A DNA stretch of 47,015 nt from assembly GCA_035509195.1 (NCBI GenBank), contig DATJLT010000360.1:1-47015 (forward strand). Reading direction: 5' to 3'. The notes beneath the pieces were generated by a model. It searched no databases. It was given only the letters and a program-made list of their open reading frames with translations, and was not told the DNA's origin. Each line of letters begins with the position of its first letter. Position 1 is the stretch's first letter. A program made the translations under genes and the position numbers. This document shows, piece by piece, positions 16,005 through 24,437 of the stretch. The stretch comes from Chersky-822 sp035509195 (lineage in GTDB: Bacteria; Actinomycetota; Actinomycetes; Streptosporangiales; Streptosporangiaceae).

Positions 16005-18431
16005 ATGCCTGACCAGCCACTGCACGTCATCGCCAACGCGCACCTGGATCCGGTCTGGATCTGGGACTTGCGGGAGGGGTTCGGCGAGGTCTGGGCAACG
16101 TTCTCCGCGGCGCTCGACCGGCTTGACGAGCGGCCAGAGCTGGTGTTCACGGCCAGCTCAGCCGCGTTCCACGCCTGGATCGAGTATCACGACCCCGCGC
16201 TCTTCGCGCGCATCAAGGCGGCCGTCGCTGCCGGGCGCTGGTACCTTGCCGGCGGCATGTGGATCGAGCCCGACTGCAACCTGCCGTCAGGTGAGTCGAT
16301 GTGCCGGCAGCTACTGCACGGGCAGCGGTACTTCCAGCGGGCCTTCGGCCGTACCGCGACGATCGGGTTCAACCCGGACTCGTTCGGGCACAATGCGGGG
16401 CTGCCGCAGGTCCTGGCCCGCGCCGGGCTCAGCGGGTACGTGTTCATGCGGCCGGGCGCCGAGGAAAAGGACCTGCCCGCGCACCTGTTTACCTGGCGGG
16501 ATCTGAGCGGGACGGCACTGCCCGCGTACCGGATACCTTTCGACTACGCGACGATGGACCCGGCCGACGTCCCTAAGCTGTTCGCCGAGGGGGCCGAACT
16601 GGCTGCGGCCGAGGGCACGCCGCTGATGCTGTTCGTCGGCGTCGGCAACCACGGCGGCGGTCCCACTCGTGCCACGCTGGCCGAAGTCGATCGCTTGCCT
16701 GGCCGCTACAGCGACCCCGGGGCGTACTTCGCCTCCGTCGGCGCCGGTCCTGACGTGCTCGGCGAGTTGCAGCACCACGCTCCAGGCTGCTACTCGGTCA
16801 GCGCCTGGGTCAAGGCGGCGAACGATCACGCCGAGGGCGCGCTGCTCGACGCGGAGACCATCGACCTGATCGCGGCCCGGCTGGCCGAGCGCCCGTCGCG
16901 GCAGCCAGAGCTCAGCCTGGCCTGGGAGGAACTGCTGCTCTGCCAGTTCCACGACATTCTCGCGGGCACCGCGAGCAGCCGGGCTTTCCCTGCCGTCGCC
17001 GCCAGGTTCGGTCACGTCGAGACCGTCGCCGACCAGGTCACCACCAACGCCCTGTACCAGCTCGCGCACCGTATCGACACCGGCGAGCCGGTGGAGCGGC
17101 ACTGGTCGTTCTGGACGGGCGACGAAGGCAAGGGAGTGCCGTTCCTCGTGTACAACCCGCTGCCCTGGGCGGTCACGCAGCCGGTCATCGCGACCCGTCC
17201 CGCCGAGCGGGTGCTCGACAGTGCCGGGCGTGAGGTACTCAAGCAGCCGGTCGCTTCAGGTGAGGTCACGCTCTACAGCACGCACACATTGTTCATCGCG
17301 GAGCTTCCGCCGCTCGGCTACGAGGTCTTCTGGCTGCAGGGCGGACAGCGAAGGCTCGACCAGCGCCCGCGTGCAGGCAGCACCGTGATCGAGAGCGATC
17401 TCTTGCGGGCCGAGATCGACCAGGAGACCGGCGCGATCAGCAGCCTGCGCGAGAACGCGAGCGGACGGGAGCTGCTCGGCGAGGGCGGTATCAGGCTCGA
17501 GTTGCGTGCGGACGACAGCGATACCTGGTCACACCGGCTGGTCAGCTACGAAGGCGAGATCCTGCCGCTGCGGTTTGACGGGTTCGAGATCGTCGAGGCA
17601 GGTCCAGTCCGGTGGGTCGCCCGTACGCGGTTCAGCTATGGCCAGTCGGCAGTTGTCGCTGATTTGTGGCTGCAAAAGGGTCTGCCGTTCGCCGAACTCA
17701 GGGTCAGGGCGAACTGGTCGAGTCCGCGTGTCGTGCTGAAGCTCGTGTGCCCCTGGCGGCTCGGCGCTGACGTCGAGACCGTCGCCGGGGCGGCGTACGG
17801 TGTGGCTGACCGGGAGCCGAGCGGGGCCGAAGAGCCGGTGCAGGGGTGGGTGGACTGTTACAGTCCTTCTGCTGGGTGCGGGATCGGGGTAACGACCGGT
17901 CACCTTCACGGCTACGACGCGACGCCGGATGCGCTAAGGCTGACGGTGCTGCGGAATCCGCTGGCGGCCGATCATGGCGGGTCATGGGGTGGTCAGGATC
18001 AGGCTGACTTCCCGTGCACGGACACAGGGTCGCACGATGCTCGCGTGCGGATTCACCCGCATGCCAGGGACTGGCGCGGGGCCGGGCTGGTGGCGGCGGC
18101 AGCCGAGCAGTCGCGGCCGCCGCTGGTGATCGCGGACACGTATCATGGCGGGTCGCTGCCGCAACGGGGCGGGTTCCTGACGGCCGAACCCGCCGGGGTG
18201 CCGTTCGTGCGTGCGATCAAGCGATCCGAAGCGGGGGACGGGGTTCTGGTACGTCTGGTCGAGCCGTCCGGCTCGCCGCTGGCCGCCTTCCTCGGCGGGG
18301 ATGCGCTTAGAAGGGAAGTGCCGGTGACCCTTGAACCCTACGAGGTCAAAACCCTGCTAGTACCCGATGATTCCTCTCTTCCCGTTCGCACCGTGACCAT
18401 CGCCGAACTGCCGCTGGAAAGCCAGCCGTAA
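16005..18431 (+). CDS. Alpha-mannosidase, glycoside hydrolase family 38
   Basis: 808 aa. Zn ligands H13 and D15 in IANAHLDPVWIWD, nucleophile-region D125 in NPDSFGHNAG, and H316 in QFHDILAGTASS are the GH38 signature. A three-helix middle domain and large C-terminal beta domains follow. No signal peptide, so it acts inside the cell on imported alpha-mannosides, releasing mannose for the ROK kinase. Only 3 nt separate it from the permease gene. Substrate (N-glycan-derived, plant or fungal mannan, or mannosylglycerate-type) is not readable. Last gene of the operon; no clear terminator hairpin in the following 128 nt. Confidence 0.93.
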   Translation: MPDQPLHVIANAHLDPVWIWDLREGFGEVWATFSAALDRLDERPELVFTASSAAFHAWIEYHDPALFARIKAAVAAGRWYLAGGMWIEPDCNLPSGESMCRQLLHGQRYFQRAFGRTATIGFNPDSFGHNAGLPQVLARAGLSGYVFMRPGAEEKDLPAHLFTWRDLSGTALPAYRIPFDYATMDPADVPKLFAEGAELAAAEGTPLMLFVGVGNHGGGPTRATLAEVDRLPGRYSDPGAYFASVGAGPDVLGELQHHAPGCYSVSAWVKAANDHAEGALLDAETIDLIAARLAERPSRQPELSLAWEELLLCQFHDILAGTASSRAFPAVAARFGHVETVADQVTTNALYQLAHRIDTGEPVERHWSFWTGDEGKGVPFLVYNPLPWAVTQPVIATRPAERVLDSAGREVLKQPVASGEVTLYSTHTLFIAELPPLGYEVFWLQGGQRRLDQRPRAGSTVIESDLLRAEIDQETGAISSLRENASGRELLGEGGIRLELRADDSDTWSHRLVSYEGEILPLRFDGFEIVEAGPVRWVARTRFSYGQSAVVADLWLQKGLPFAELRVRANWSSPRVVLKLVCPWRLGADVETVAGAAYGVADREPSGAEEPVQGWVDCYSPSAGCGIGVTTGHLHGYDATPDALRLTVLRNPLAADHGGSWGGQDQADFPCTDTGSHDARVRIHPHARDWRGAGLVAAAAEQSRPPLVIADTYHGGSLPQRGGFLTAEPAGVPFVRAIKRSEAGDGVLVRLVEPSGSPLAAFLGGDALRREVPVTLEPYEVKTLLVPDDSSLPVRTVTIAELPLESQP

Positions 18432-18559
18432 CTGTCAGCTCGGCCCTACGTTGGCTCGAGCGCAACTCATACCCGCATCCGATATTGCGATTGGCGCATT
18501 TGCGTAAAGCGAGTCAAGATCATGTTGTGTCTTTGGTGTGAATCCAATACCATCGGCTT

Positions 18560-19033
18560 GTGGCAGACTTCTCATCACCGGTACGCATACCCAGGCCGGC
18601 CTTCGAACAGTTGCTTGCGCGAGTGGATGATGCGGTGGCTAGATTTGATGCCGCGCTCTTGCTGCATGAGGATTATCCATATGACGTCGATCTGGTGAAA
18701 GAGGCTGCAGAGAGAGTTGGTCATGTGCGCTCGAACATGCCTAATCTGAGCAAGCTTTGGCGTGAGAAGAGCAATTCGGTGATGCGACCGCTGGTAGAGC
18801 TTGCATACGAGACAACTACTTCTGCATCTGGCTCTCTGGGCGCTAGCCTGTATCTGGCGGCTGCCAGAATTGATACCTCAGAGGGAGTCCCAGATAAGTC
18901 CGATATCACGCGCCTTCGCGTGCAGCTCTGGCCGGCCGATGTCAGGATCCTGATGAGAGAACTTGAACATCTGTGGCATGCGCATCTCTCAGCTGAAAGT
19001 CTCGACGAGGACGGTGAGCCCGGTGCAGGCTAA
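18560..19033 (+). CDS. Hypothetical protein, 157 aa, atypical base composition
   Basis: No family recognised. The sequence is mostly helical (AFEQLLARVDDAVARFDAAL, then DVDLVKEAAERVGHV), with no TM segment or signal peptide, and an acidic Glu/Asp-Gly tail. Base composition is visibly AT-richer than the flanking genes and third positions are less G/C biased, suggesting transfer. The GTG start has no good SD; there is no better in-frame alternative near the N terminus. It heads a small three-gene group with the two following genes. Confidence 0.55.
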   Translation: MADFSSPVRIPRPAFEQLLARVDDAVARFDAALLLHEDYPYDVDLVKEAAERVGHVRSNMPNLSKLWREKSNSVMRPLVELAYETTTSASGSLGASLYLAAARIDTSEGVPDKSDITRLRVQLWPADVRILMRELEHLWHAHLSAESLDEDGEPGAG

Positions 19034-19155
19034 AGAAACACATGGTCCTGCGGATCGCAGATATGCTCATGAAAATCTGCGGGCGTCGACGACGGCAGGC
19101 CGTATTCTGGGTAGTCGGCGTCGGTTTGATCATCCAGGGGCGCGTGGTGGAGATG

Positions 19156-19189
19156 CTGTAACCGTTTCGTCGTCTACAAACGGTTACAG
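19156..19189. repeat. Perfect 12-bp inverted repeat (10-nt spacer)
   Basis: CTGTAACCGTTT at 19156-19167 and its exact complement AAACGGTTACAG at 19178-19189, separated by 10 nt, lie 56 nt before the next start. There is no T-run after it, so it is more like an operator or an RNA hairpin regulating the gene below than an intrinsic terminator. Confidence 0.7.
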
Positions 19190-19244
19190 GAATCAGCGAG
19201 CGGTGTGGATTGAGCCAACTCGAAGTCGGGATACCGATTTTCGA

Positions 19245-19475
19245 ATGGCAGTAAACTATAAAGAACATCGCTCGGAGCCTGATGCCAGGGATAGACTTAT
19301 AGGGGTCCTGCGGCGGCATGTGGGCAGTTGGGTGGCAATTAAGGGTCCAGAAGTACTAGTTGCGTCAAGTTCACCCAGCCAAGTAATTCGCTTCTTGCGC
19401 GCGCATAACCTCCGCGCCGATTCCGTATTCCGAGTTCCTGGTGGGACACGACACGACGTTGCGAGTGAAGGCTGA
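19245..19475 (+). CDS. Small protein, possibly DUF5678-like, paired with a retropepsin-like gene
   Basis: 76 aa starting MAVNYKEHRS. The core WVAIKGPEVLVASSSPSQVIRFL resembles the short DUF5678-type domain (W-VA-x-G-x-x-V/L-x-S). I recall this domain next to aspartic-protease-like genes in other prokaryotes; the assignment is from memory of the pattern and is tentative. The frame stays open upstream to 18963 over the preceding gene, but that part looks like shadow. No strong SD at ATG 19245. The 3' end overlaps the next gene by up to 35 nt, so the two are probably coupled. Confidence 0.5.
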   Translation: MAVNYKEHRSEPDARDRLIGVLRRHVGSWVAIKGPEVLVASSSPSQVIRFLRAHNLRADSVFRVPGGTRHDVASEG

Positions 19476-19878
19476 CTTGGAGCTGGAATACTTGCCCCTG
19501 CCGTCGCTCGGCACATTGCATTCGCGGCCGGTCGTCAGCGTGCAGATAGAAGACTTGGTTGAAGCGCCATTAGCCTGCCTGGTCGACTCGGGTGCTGTAT
19601 ATAATCGATTTCCGATCGAGTTTGCTAACGAGGCTGGAATTAACCTCGACGAACCCGACATGACGGATGTCTTCTGGGCAGGCGGGGTAAAGTATGAGGG
19701 AGCGATAGTAACAGTGCGTTTGAAGATCGGCGCATTGGAGTGGGAAGCTCCTGTATGTTTTGTGCCGGACTGGAGTCAAGATTTCGGTCTTTTGGGTCAC
19801 GAGGGTTTCTTTCGCTGGTTTCATGTTTGCTTTCATGCTGCCGAGGAGCGGATCTCTCTGGAGATGGTGGGTCAGTGA
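19441..19878 (+). CDS. Retropepsin-like aspartic protease domain protein
   Basis: 145 aa. The motif CLVDSGAVYNRFP (D49-S50-G51) matches the D-[ST]-G-A active-site loop of retropepsin/clan AA proteases, and a second hydrophobic-Gly motif FGLLGHEGFF (about 120-129) matches the conserved ILG-x-D/E-GF end. One catalytic Asp per chain implies a homodimer. Start at GTG 19441 or, equally likely, GTG 19465. Lower GC than its surroundings. Function in bacteria of such small proteins is mostly unknown. Alternative: inactive beta-barrel domain. Confidence 0.65.
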   Translation: MGHDTTLRVKADLELEYLPLPSLGTLHSRPVVSVQIEDLVEAPLACLVDSGAVYNRFPIEFANEAGINLDEPDMTDVFWAGGVKYEGAIVTVRLKIGALEWEAPVCFVPDWSQDFGLLGHEGFFRWFHVCFHAAEERISLEMVGQ

Positions 19879-19971
19879 CGTAGTTGACGGACCGATCGAC
19901 GCAGTAGATCTGCGGGGGCCAGTCGCTGTCGTATCTGAGGCACCAATGGCCTCCGCTGCGAGGCGGCGTCG

Positions 19972-21201
19972 TTACCAGGCGCCGCCTAGAACGCTTCGGC
20001 CGACTGGCTTTAGCGGCACTAGGCGGCCGTGGTCGATCCAGCCGGTCTGCGCTTGCTTTTCCGTGCTGGCGTTGATGAACAGATAGGCGCCGGACGGATC
20101 GGCGGAGAAGATTTGCAGCAAGATCCCGTACGGCGGCGGGCCCATCCTGGTCTGGTAGATGGTGACCGCGTGCCCGGTGGCTATCGCGACGCGCTCGATT
20201 GTCAGCTTGGCATCTTGATGAGGGTAGTACTTGATGCTCAGTTCGTTGAGCGCTGAGCCGTCAGGCGTAATGAATGCCTGGCTCAGCGAATCTGAGCTGA
20301 GGACTACCTGACCGCCTTCAAGCGAACCGCCATGCTCGGCTCCGTGATACACCCGCACCTGCCAGCCGTCGCCAGAACAGTTGGCCTGGTAACGGCTGCG
20401 GTGACAGCGGTCCTCGGTGACCGCTAGTTCGCTTCCGTCTCTGGCGAAGGAGATGGCGCTGCCGTCCGCGTACTGTACGGCACCTGCCCTGTAGGGCCCG
20501 GTGCTCCACAGGACCTTATGGCCGGTCTTGGTGCTGATCACGAAGATTCCTTCCGGCACGCTGTTGGTGTAGATCACCTTGGCGGGTCCGGGCTTGATGA
20601 CCTCGACCGCGACTTGCGAGCCGTCGGGCGAGGCCGCGAGGTCATAGCCCCACACGCCCTTCAGCTCGCTGCCCTTGACGCGGGAGTAGCCGCTGAGCTT
20701 GCCTGAGCCCGTGACCTGGAACCGGTAGACGAACGTATCCAGCGCTGTGATCTTTCCTGCGCCGTGGCCGCCGTGGTGCTTCACGTGCCAGATCGTGCAC
20801 AGCATGAAGACCGTGCTGTCCTTGGCAGCGGCGAAGGCGGTATTGCCCCCGCCGCAGGTCATTCCCTTCGGATAGGGGACAGTGGCCGTCACGCGGCTGG
20901 TCGCTGTGGAGCGCACCTGAGTGACGTCAGAGGTTCCCTGACGGTCCTGGATGACGTAGTAGGGTGGCGGGCCGGCGTGCCTGTGCCCTCCGTCGGCGGC
21001 AGGAGCGCTCGGGCGGAACGCGCCAGCGGAGAAGGCCAGCGTAAGGCCGGCGGCAACGACGACGGCGAGCCCGGCGAAACCCGTCTGGGTCGCCCGGCGC
21101 CTGACTGCCTGACGGCGGATGGCGTCCTGGCTGACCCAGCGCGGAGGTTCACCGACGGCGAGTTCGAGTAGTTCTCTCAGGTTCTTGTCCATCGGGTTCA
21201 C
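19972..21201 (-). CDS. Membrane-anchored beta-propeller protein, partner of the ECF sigma factor
   Basis: 409 aa. N-terminal cytosolic segment (about 1-40, LRELLELAVGEPPRW, then a basic run), one TM helix (about 43-62) and a C-terminal extracytoplasmic domain with TolB/WD40-like strands (YDLAASPDGSQVAVEV, ISFARDGSELAV, ITPDGSALNELSI). Its GTG start overlaps the sigma-factor stop (GTGA at 21201-21198), so it is translated with it. That layout is typical of anti-sigma or sigma-associated membrane proteins in actinomycetes, but no ZAS zinc motif (HxxxCxxC) is seen, so anti-sigma activity is inferred from context only. Confidence 0.75.
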   Translation of the reverse strand: MNPMDKNLRELLELAVGEPPRWVSQDAIRRQAVRRRATQTGFAGLAVVVAAGLTLAFSAGAFRPSAPAADGGHRHAGPPPYYVIQDRQGTSDVTQVRSTATSRVTATVPYPKGMTCGGGNTAFAAAKDSTVFMLCTIWHVKHHGGHGAGKITALDTFVYRFQVTGSGKLSGYSRVKGSELKGVWGYDLAASPDGSQVAVEVIKPGPAKVIYTNSVPEGIFVISTKTGHKVLWSTGPYRAGAVQYADGSAISFARDGSELAVTEDRCHRSRYQANCSGDGWQVRVYHGAEHGGSLEGGQVVLSSDSLSQAFITPDGSALNELSIKYYPHQDAKLTIERVAIATGHAVTIYQTRMGPPPYGILLQIFSADPSGAYLFINASTEKQAQTGWIDHGRLVPLKPVGRSVLGGAW

Positions 21202-21740
21202 CTGTGCTCTCTTTCCGGTGCCTCGGCAAGCTGGCCGCTGGTCCTTAGCCGGGCCAGGGCCTGCGACATCGTGCTCTTGACCGTGCCAACGGCGCAGCCG
21301 AGTACCTGTGCGGTCTGGGCCTCGGTCAGGTCGTCGAAGACGCGAAGCACGAGCACGGCCCGTTGCCGGTCGGTCAGCGAGCCGAGAGCGCTGCGCACCG
21401 CGACTCTCGCGACCGCTTCCGTGGCTAGGTCGCCTGGCGCGGGGCCGTCAGGCAGTTCCTGGCCGGGCCGTTCGCCGCGCCATTTGCGCCTGCTCCAGTT
21501 GATCCAGGTGCTCACCATCACCCGGCGCACGTAGATCTCCGGGTCGTCGCGCCTGGTGATACGCCCCCAGCGCAGCCAGGTCCGCGCCAGCGCGGTCTGC
21601 ACCAGGTCCTCGGCAAGGCCCCAGTCACCGGTAAGCAGCCAGGCGCTCCGCAACAGCGCCCGCTGGCGCAAGTCAACGAACCTGTCGAAATCCTCGCTGT
21701 CGGCCTTCACCGTGACTCCGGTTCCGCTCGCGGCTGTCAC
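21198..21740 (-). CDS. ECF RNA polymerase sigma factor (SigE family)
   Basis: 180 aa. Sigma region 2 (FVDLRQRALLRSAWLLTGDWGLAEDLVQTALARTW) and region 4 with its helix-turn-helix (LTDRQRAVLVLRVFDDLTEAQTAQVLGCAVGTVKSTMSQALARL) are complete. GTG 21740 is the first start; GTG 21710 (VKADSEDF) has a better SD (CGGAG) and is a real alternative. Directs RNA polymerase to a small stress regulon, presumably including its own operon. Followed by the overlapping membrane propeller gene. Confidence 0.92.
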   Translation of the reverse strand: MTAASGTGVTVKADSEDFDRFVDLRQRALLRSAWLLTGDWGLAEDLVQTALARTWLRWGRITRRDDPEIYVRRVMVSTWINWSRRKWRGERPGQELPDGPAPGDLATEAVARVAVRSALGSLTDRQRAVLVLRVFDDLTEAQTAQVLGCAVGTVKSTMSQALARLRTSGQLAEAPEREHR

Positions 21741-21950
21741 CTGAAGGACAGGCTGACCCCCATGGAGGGTTCATAAGAGATTCTGAACCACCGGAGTCAG
21801 AGTTCCGTGTCCAGGCCGGAGACCAGGCACCCCGCCCGGCCCACCGCTAGCCCCAGGCAGCCCGGCCAGCCCTGGGCGGTGGCAAGGGGCGGCAGCCCGG
21901 GACGGCAGCATCAAAACGATCACCAGAACACCCACGGAAACAGCAGGGGA

Positions 21951-21974
21951 ACCCTCAATCCGGGGTTTGAGGGT
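21951..21974. repeat. Dispersed palindromic repeat, copy 3
   Basis: ACCCTCAATCC facing GGTTTGAGGGT, close to a perfect palindrome. It sits between divergent genes, so it is not placed as a terminator here. Confidence 0.7.
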
Positions 21975-21982
21975 CGGTACTG

Positions 21983-22005
21983 CCCTCAATCCGGGGATTG
22001 AGGGT
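21983..22005. repeat. Dispersed palindromic repeat, copy 4
   Basis: CCCTCAATCC facing GGATTGAGGG, nine nt after copy 3. Both arms carry the same A/T substitution, so pairing is kept between them. That compensated change argues that the symmetry matters. Confidence 0.7.
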
Positions 22006-22020
22006 GGCGGGGGCTGGGCG

Positions 22021-22075
22021 GGGCGGGGGCGGGCGGGGGCGGGTGGGGCTGGGTGGGGCTGGGTGGGGCTGGGTG
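22021..22075 (+). repeat. G-rich decamer array
   Basis: Two copies of GGGCGGGGGC (22021-22040), then three of GGGTGGGGCT (22041-22070) and a partial copy. Runs of three to five G in register could form G-quadruplexes on the + strand, about 260 nt upstream of the carotenoid oxygenase. Confidence 0.6.
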
Positions 22076-22328
22076 CAAACGGGGTTGCCGTCGCTGCGCT
22101 CATCGCTGCCGGTGCCGCTACGGCGCTGACCGGATTCACGGCAAGTCCGCCGATCGCCACGGCGAACGCGGTTACAGTCACAGTGACGACTGCCAGAATG
22201 GAGCGCCATTTTGCTCATGTCTCATCCGCCCGTCCCTGGCCGCCCGTCCAGCATTGACTAGGCGCAAACCACTTCGCCTGGGTTGACGCGCCAGCTGAGC
22301 CGCCGTCGCGAAAAGGAACGGAACTGAC

Positions 22329-23699
22329 ATGTCTGATATCAACCGTTTTCTTGAGGGGGCGTTCGCTCCGGTGACCGAGGAGGTCACCGCGTACGACCTG
22401 CCCGTTACCGGCACGCTGCCGCCTGATCTGGACGGCAGGTATCTACGCAACGGCCCGAACCCGCTCGGCCTGGACGACCCGAACTACCACTGGTTCCTTG
22501 GCCAGGGCATGGTGCACGGAGTGCGCTTGCGCGACGGCAAGGCTGAGTGGTACCGCAACCGCTGGGTGCGCTCCAAGGCCGTCGCGGCGGCGCACTTCCA
22601 GGAATGGCCGGCTGGCCCGGTGCACGAGAACTCGGACTTCGCCGCGAACACGCACATCATCTCGTGCGCCGGGAAGACCCTGGCGACGGTGGAAGCCGGG
22701 CCGCTGCCTTACGAACTCACCTACGAGCTCGAGACCGTCGGCCCTTGCGACTTCGGCGGGACGCTGCCAGGCGGTTTCGCCGCCCACACGAAGCTGGATC
22801 ACCAGACCGGCGAACTGCACGCCATCGCTTACTTCTGGGCATGGGACAAGGTGCAGCACGTCGTCATCGACGCCTCAGGCAGGGTGGTCCGCACCACCGA
22901 CATCCCTCTGCCTGACGGCCCGATGATGCACGACTTCGCGCTCACGGCGAACCATGTCGTATTGCTCGACTTGCCGGTCACGTTCAGCCTCGACGCTGTT
23001 GCCGCGGGGAAGGAACTGCCTTACGTTTGGAACCCGCACCACCAGGCCAGGGTCGGCCTCCTGCCGCGCCACGGCGACGAGAAGGTCTCCTGGCTGCAGA
23101 TCGACCCGTGCTGGGTCTTCCATTGCCTGAACGCATATGACGATGAGGACGGCAAGGTCGTCGTCGACCTGTGCAAGTACAGCGACGCCTTCGACGTGTC
23201 TGCCCTCTGGGCCGCTCACGGCCCGGTGACCCTTGACCGGTGGATTATCGACGCGGCCGGAGGCAAGGTGTCGCAGCAGCGGCTCAATGATCGCGGACAG
23301 GAGTTCCCGAGAATCGACGACCGCATCACCGGCAGGAAACACCGCTACGGTTACAGTGCCGTCATCGGCGAGGCCACCCGCGCGATCACCGCGGAAGGCG
23401 ACTTTACCGACGACGCCTTCGCCAATGCGCTGCTTCGTCACGACCTGGCCAGGGGAACCGTCGAGGCGCACGAGTTCGGGCGCGATGCCGCTGTCGGCGA
23501 AGGAGTGTTCGCGCCTTCGGCTCCTGACTCTGGCGAGGACGAGGGTTATGTCATGGCCTTCGTGCACAATCCGGAGCGCGGTGCCTCTGACCTGGTCATC
23601 CTTGCGGCCCAGGACTTCACCGCCGACCCTGTCGCCACCGTTCACCTGCCTGCCAGGGTCCCGCTTGGCTTCCACGGCAACTGGATCCCCGACCACTAA
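22329..23699 (+). CDS. Carotenoid cleavage oxygenase (RPE65/CCD family)
   Basis: 456 aa, a usual length for bacterial members. The four iron-binding His are visible: H153 (GGFAAHTKLD), H201 (PMMHDFALT), H265 (CWVFHCLNAYD) and H449 (GFHGNWIPDH, at the C terminus). The N-terminal GRYLRNGPNP is also conserved. It cleaves a C=C bond of a carotenoid, apocarotenoid or a stilbene/lignin-type compound with O2. No carotenoid biosynthesis genes are near, so the substrate stays open. SD AAGGAA about 9 nt before the ATG. Monocistronic. Confidence 0.93.
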   Translation: MSDINRFLEGAFAPVTEEVTAYDLPVTGTLPPDLDGRYLRNGPNPLGLDDPNYHWFLGQGMVHGVRLRDGKAEWYRNRWVRSKAVAAAHFQEWPAGPVHENSDFAANTHIISCAGKTLATVEAGPLPYELTYELETVGPCDFGGTLPGGFAAHTKLDHQTGELHAIAYFWAWDKVQHVVIDASGRVVRTTDIPLPDGPMMHDFALTANHVVLLDLPVTFSLDAVAAGKELPYVWNPHHQARVGLLPRHGDEKVSWLQIDPCWVFHCLNAYDDEDGKVVVDLCKYSDAFDVSALWAAHGPVTLDRWIIDAAGGKVSQQRLNDRGQEFPRIDDRITGRKHRYGYSAVIGEATRAITAEGDFTDDAFANALLRHDLARGTVEAHEFGRDAAVGEGVFAPSAPDSGEDEGYVMAFVHNPERGASDLVILAAQDFTADPVATVHLPARVPLGFHGNWIPDH

Positions 23700-24097
23700 A
23701 CGCGACCGCCGCTGGGAGGCGCTCTCGGCGTCGGCAGCATCGGTGGCTAGCTGATGTCGTGGCCAGCGCGGCGGCGACAGCATCGGTGGCTCCCTGACGC
23801 TGCTCGCGTAGCATCGCAGAGCCAGCGTTGCTGTCGGCCGGCTGGGGCGGACGACATCGTTGACTCGTTGTTGCTGTACGGTGTGGTGATTAGTCGGTTT
23901 TGTTGCGATCTGCGGTGGCCGGCTGATCGGTGACCTGGCAGCCTGGCCGGGTCCGGCTGGCATCTGATCGGTCTCGGCCCCGCCGGGATCGAGTACTTGG
24001 CTCACGCGGCTAGCGGACCTCAAGATTGGCGTCAAAGTACGGCTGACCAGGGCTAATGCCGCTAGAAGCGTACCTTGGCCGAATTGTGATCTATCAA

Positions 24098-24115
24098 AGT
24101 GTTGACGCTAACAAT
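24098..24115 (+). promoter_or_regulatory. LacI-type operator 1 (distal)
   Basis: AGTGTTGACGCTAACAAT matches the 24391 site at 15 of 18 positions, with the CGCTAACAAT half intact. It lies 293 bp upstream of that site, centre to centre, close to a whole number of helical turns (28 x 10.5), which would suit repression by DNA looping. Binding by the LacI protein at 29504 is inferred. Confidence 0.55.
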
Positions 24116-24349
24116 GTTGTGCCGTCACTCTGCTCTAAACACAGATCAGATCTGCTACGAGCGGAGCTCAAGCTGTGGTCAGACACCTGGCTAAGTCGCC
24201 GGCCAGAGCCCTGACAGTGGCCGCGACACCTCTATGCGTCTTTGCCGTGACCGGCTCACCTGCTGGTCAGCGGCTTCGTAGTGCTTCCTTCGCCTGGCCA
24301 GCCCTCAAGTTTGGTCAGGCGACGGGGAACTTGGCCCGCCCCCTCGACG

Positions 24350-24379
24350 TTGTTCATGCCCGCAGCGGTCGCCTATATT
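24350..24379 (+). promoter_or_regulatory. Candidate promoter of the arabinose ABC operon
   Basis: TTGTTC (24350-24355) and TATATT (24374-24379), 18 nt apart, directly upstream of operator 2, which would then cover the start of transcription. Pattern-based. Confidence 0.4.
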
Positions 24380-24390
24380 TTTTTGGAAAG

Positions 24391-24408
24391 ATTGTTTGCG
24401 CTAACAAT
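24391..24408 (+). promoter_or_regulatory. LacI-type operator 2 (proximal)
   Basis: ATTGTTTGCGCTAACAAT is a near-perfect palindrome with the central CG pair typical of LacI-family sites. It begins 30 nt before the predicted TTG start of the ABC ATPase gene. Confidence 0.75.
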
Positions 24409-24437
24409 CGGGACTTGAGCGACCGGGAGCACCGGCC

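Larger units (their letters stand above)
21741..22328. other. Divergent intergenic region with repeats
   Basis: Lies between the sigma factor (-) and carotenoid oxygenase (+). It holds two palindromic repeats, a G-rich decamer array and a stretch encoding only shadow-like frames. The open frames at 21771-22257 on both strands come from the repeats and are not supported by SD sites or protein-like sequence. Confidence 0.6.
23700..24437. other. Long intergenic region upstream of the arabinose transporter
   Basis: No supportable gene: the frame at 24175-24441 lacks an SD and runs through the operator. The left half has two inverted copies of the GGCCACCGATGCTGC-type element (23734-23747, 23777-23790). 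The right half is AT-richer and carries a candidate promoter and two LacI-type operators. Thus it acts mainly as the control region of the arabinose operon. Confidence 0.65.

Noticed and set aside
22021..22070. CRISPR-like array
   Set aside because: The decamers are contiguous with no spacers, and no cas gene is present.
21771..22257. Several open frames on both strands in the repeat-rich divergent region
   Set aside because: They translate the palindromes and the G-rich array; no SD and no conserved motif.
22875..24035. 386-codon open frame antisense to the carotenoid oxygenase
   Set aside because: Antisense to a gene with all four iron His; composition is not protein-like.
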